The notes under the pieces were generated by a model that saw only the letters and a program-made list of their open reading frames with translations, ran no database searches and was not told where the DNA came from. 64,000 nt of DNA from Eretmocerus hayati. Lineage: Eukaryota; Arthropoda; Insecta; Hymenoptera; Aphelinidae. This document shows, piece after piece, positions 62,009-64,000 of the stretch (positions are counted from its first letter, which is position 1; every line of letters begins with the position of its first letter). Location: NCBI GenBank assembly GCA_029851415.1, contig CM056741.1, forward strand, positions 62,176,282 to 62,240,281. The letters are read 5' to 3'. A program made the translations under genes and the position numbers.

Positions 62009-64000
62009 GGCATTCTCATCCTTGTCTGATACTCTCCGGAGGGCTTGGAATTTCACGCTCCGTTTTCGCTAAACTTGAATTAAACTTTCGGACCGTACCG
62101 CTTCTACTAGCCGAATTCCGGATTAGCGTGGCCTGAGAGAGAGCTTATTTTGGATCTCCAAATAGAGTCCCGGGTTATCAAAACTTTTGATTCCAGATGA
62201 GAATGCCCATGCGAGGATCGTAAGACTTTTTTTTTACGCATCATTTGTTAATCCTACTTTGGATCTCGATATTACATATGGAGCTAATTTATCTGCTCGC
62301 TGGATGAATGTACCATTCATTGTTTGAATTGTTTTTTTTTTAAACTCGGGCGGGACTGGACAGCATTGCTCAGATTTAGGAATCCTTTTCAAAAAATTAA
62401 TTTGAAATATTTTTCTTCGTAACAAACCAGCTATCGTCGTTATTTGTCAATTAATTGACGCGACTAGGTCATGAGGGAGATCATGCGATAATCTTGCTAC
62501 CCGGATGTAAAGTTTCATTAACATTTCACGTGAGGATTTTGAGCTGTCAAGTTATTGTTTTTGTCTAACTTGTGTGAGATAATTCCATCGTTTAGCTCAA
62601 GTTGCAAGAGTATAAACCAAAAATGTGAACGACTGGATGGCTGGTACTACCTAATCTGTAATAATAGCACATTCCCTTCCGCTCTTCCAACTTAATCGAA
62701 TTCTTCTTGGATTTAGGCTGAATGACGAGTTGTCGATTCAAAGTTATAGTTGAGCAATAACTTGGGTGAGATAATTTTCCCTCAGCCCAAATCCGAAGAG
62801 TTTACGAGTAAATTGAGAACAAACTTGTCCAACCTCATTATATGGTCAACTTTTAATTTCATGAATTTCCCATTGAAATCACAATAGTGGCCCATACTCT
62901 TCTCTCAATGGAAGTTGCTTTCTGGTCATAAAATTTTCGTCAATTATGAATCTCTTCGTTGAAATTGTAAAACGTGGACGCTCACTATAGCCAGGCATTC
63001 TCAAAATAATAAACCCTGGAAAATTGAAAATTCTCATTTGATCATCCTGATTGCTGGAATATTGTATCTTTTCTGTTCCCGTGCAGAGTGAAAAATCCCT
63101 CTGTGAAGACTTTTTTGAACTTTGTGGTTGGCAATACCGACACTTTTGTTTCTGAGAACAATCAAGGGAGCTGGTGCAGCTACCGGTTGTGATGAATTTT
63201 CAAAATCGAGTGATGAAAAAGTTTGCATGCTCGTTAAAATTTTTAAAAAAATCATACTGGGTTCATCTCAACAAAGAAATATACCGACAAGTCTCAATAG
63301 TAACATACTTTCCCCACGAGCATACGTATTCCCTGAGTATTTCTCAAATTAATATTCCCATCGCCGGAGGCTCAAAATTATTCTGTACGCCCAATCATAA
63401 TCCATTGTAACAAGATTCTAGCTAACTGGCTTCAACATACAAAAGTGTAGAACATATATAACTTTGTATGATGAAGGTACGACGAGTTACGTCTTTGTGG
63501 ATGTCTGTTACACATCTCGCTCAAGGGAAAATTCACTCTGTATGCACCACTAATACCGCAAAGGCATAGACGTTCTCTAAATTCAAGTATACTATATATG
63601 CAGAAAAGGGAGTTACCAAAGCCTCGCAACCCTGATTAGGATGGTAGAGAATTCAAAATTTGAAATTCCAGTTGATCTCGTTAGCGAAGAGGTATAGTAC
63701 CTGCCGCGGGCTCACACAACTTTATCCGCGCAAACGTTTCCCACTACATACACACACATCAACCCAAAATTCACAAGAGAGAGTAAAGCTTCTATAGATA
63801 AAATAGGAGGGACCCTTGTATATCATCCAAAATACTTCGTCTTCTGAAAATTTATGATATAGATGTGAATGAGGGTATATTCGTGCGAACATGTGCCCGT
63901 ATATAGATATATAGATGAAATTCGCGTTGAGATGCTATGCATGCCTCGAGCATTGACAGCAGACAGTTTCTATATATGTATATGCGAATGTTCTCTCTCA

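Larger units (their letters stand above)
33305..64000. other. Long non-coding region, presumed first intron and/or intergenic
   Basis: No exon with a recognisable domain was found in about 30 kb. Open frames are short, often lack ATG, and overlap on both strands; the longest (near 46183-46677, 164 codons) starts without ATG and resembles nothing known. The region is sparsely seeded with transposon relics compared with 11-31 kb, which would fit an intron with regulatory content. TATA-like words near 38634, 38680 and 55736 and a GTGAGT donor-like word at 52834 could mark alternative first exons, but I cannot support them. Confidence 0.45.

Overview
The window looks like arthropod, most likely insect, nuclear DNA. 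The evidence is a spliced transposase gene with a short GT-AG intron, a TATA plus TCAGT initiator in front of a signal-peptide exon, many foldback and DNA-transposon relics (hAT, Tc1, pogo/Tigger, TTAA-type MITE), a CR1/L2-like LINE fragment, and long AT-rich stretches with no sustained coding signal. I think a hymenopteran is plausible, but the sequence alone does not prove it. Nothing here looks bacterial, viral or organellar. Nearly all open frames in the window are short, lack an ATG or cross repeats, and I do not treat them as genes.

1-8.2 kb is a tandem array. A 2503-bp unit (B) lies twice head to tail (672-3174, 3175-5677). The flanking segment (A, from position 1) then recurs at 5688, followed by a third, truncated B copy ending at 7767. 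I noticed only one substitution between copies. Each B carries a five-unit ~62-bp minisatellite and one member of an older ~157-bp repeat with a perfect 10-bp palindromic core.

8.2-12.4 kb is non-genic: a GT microsatellite, a C15 tract, one short stretch resembling a Harbinger-type transposase, and a 62-bp-arm inverted repeat. 12,452-16,263 is the best-supported element of the window: a complete 3812-bp hAT transposon with 14-bp perfect terminal inverted repeats, a perfect 8-bp target duplication and an unbroken two-exon transposase gene of 925 codons.

18.1-30.5 kb is dominated by inverted repeats: foldbacks with arms of about 90, 428, 355 and 390 bp, a cluster of related MITEs near 23 kb, an array of eight copies of a 14-bp palindrome at 23.6-23.9 kb, a decayed pogo/Tigger element, and a decayed Tc1 element that was itself split by a 262-bp insertion.

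32.2-33.3 kb holds two nested MITEs directly upstream of the only credible host gene start: a TATA/initiator promoter and a 48-codon signal-peptide exon ending at a splice donor. The product may be a leishmanolysin-like peptidase (weak inference). No later exon could be identified, so 33.3-64 kb is either a very long first intron or intergenic. It contains a truncated LINE, a TTAA-flanked MITE, two more long foldbacks (50.6 and 57.3 kb), an 11-bp minisatellite and several microsatellites.
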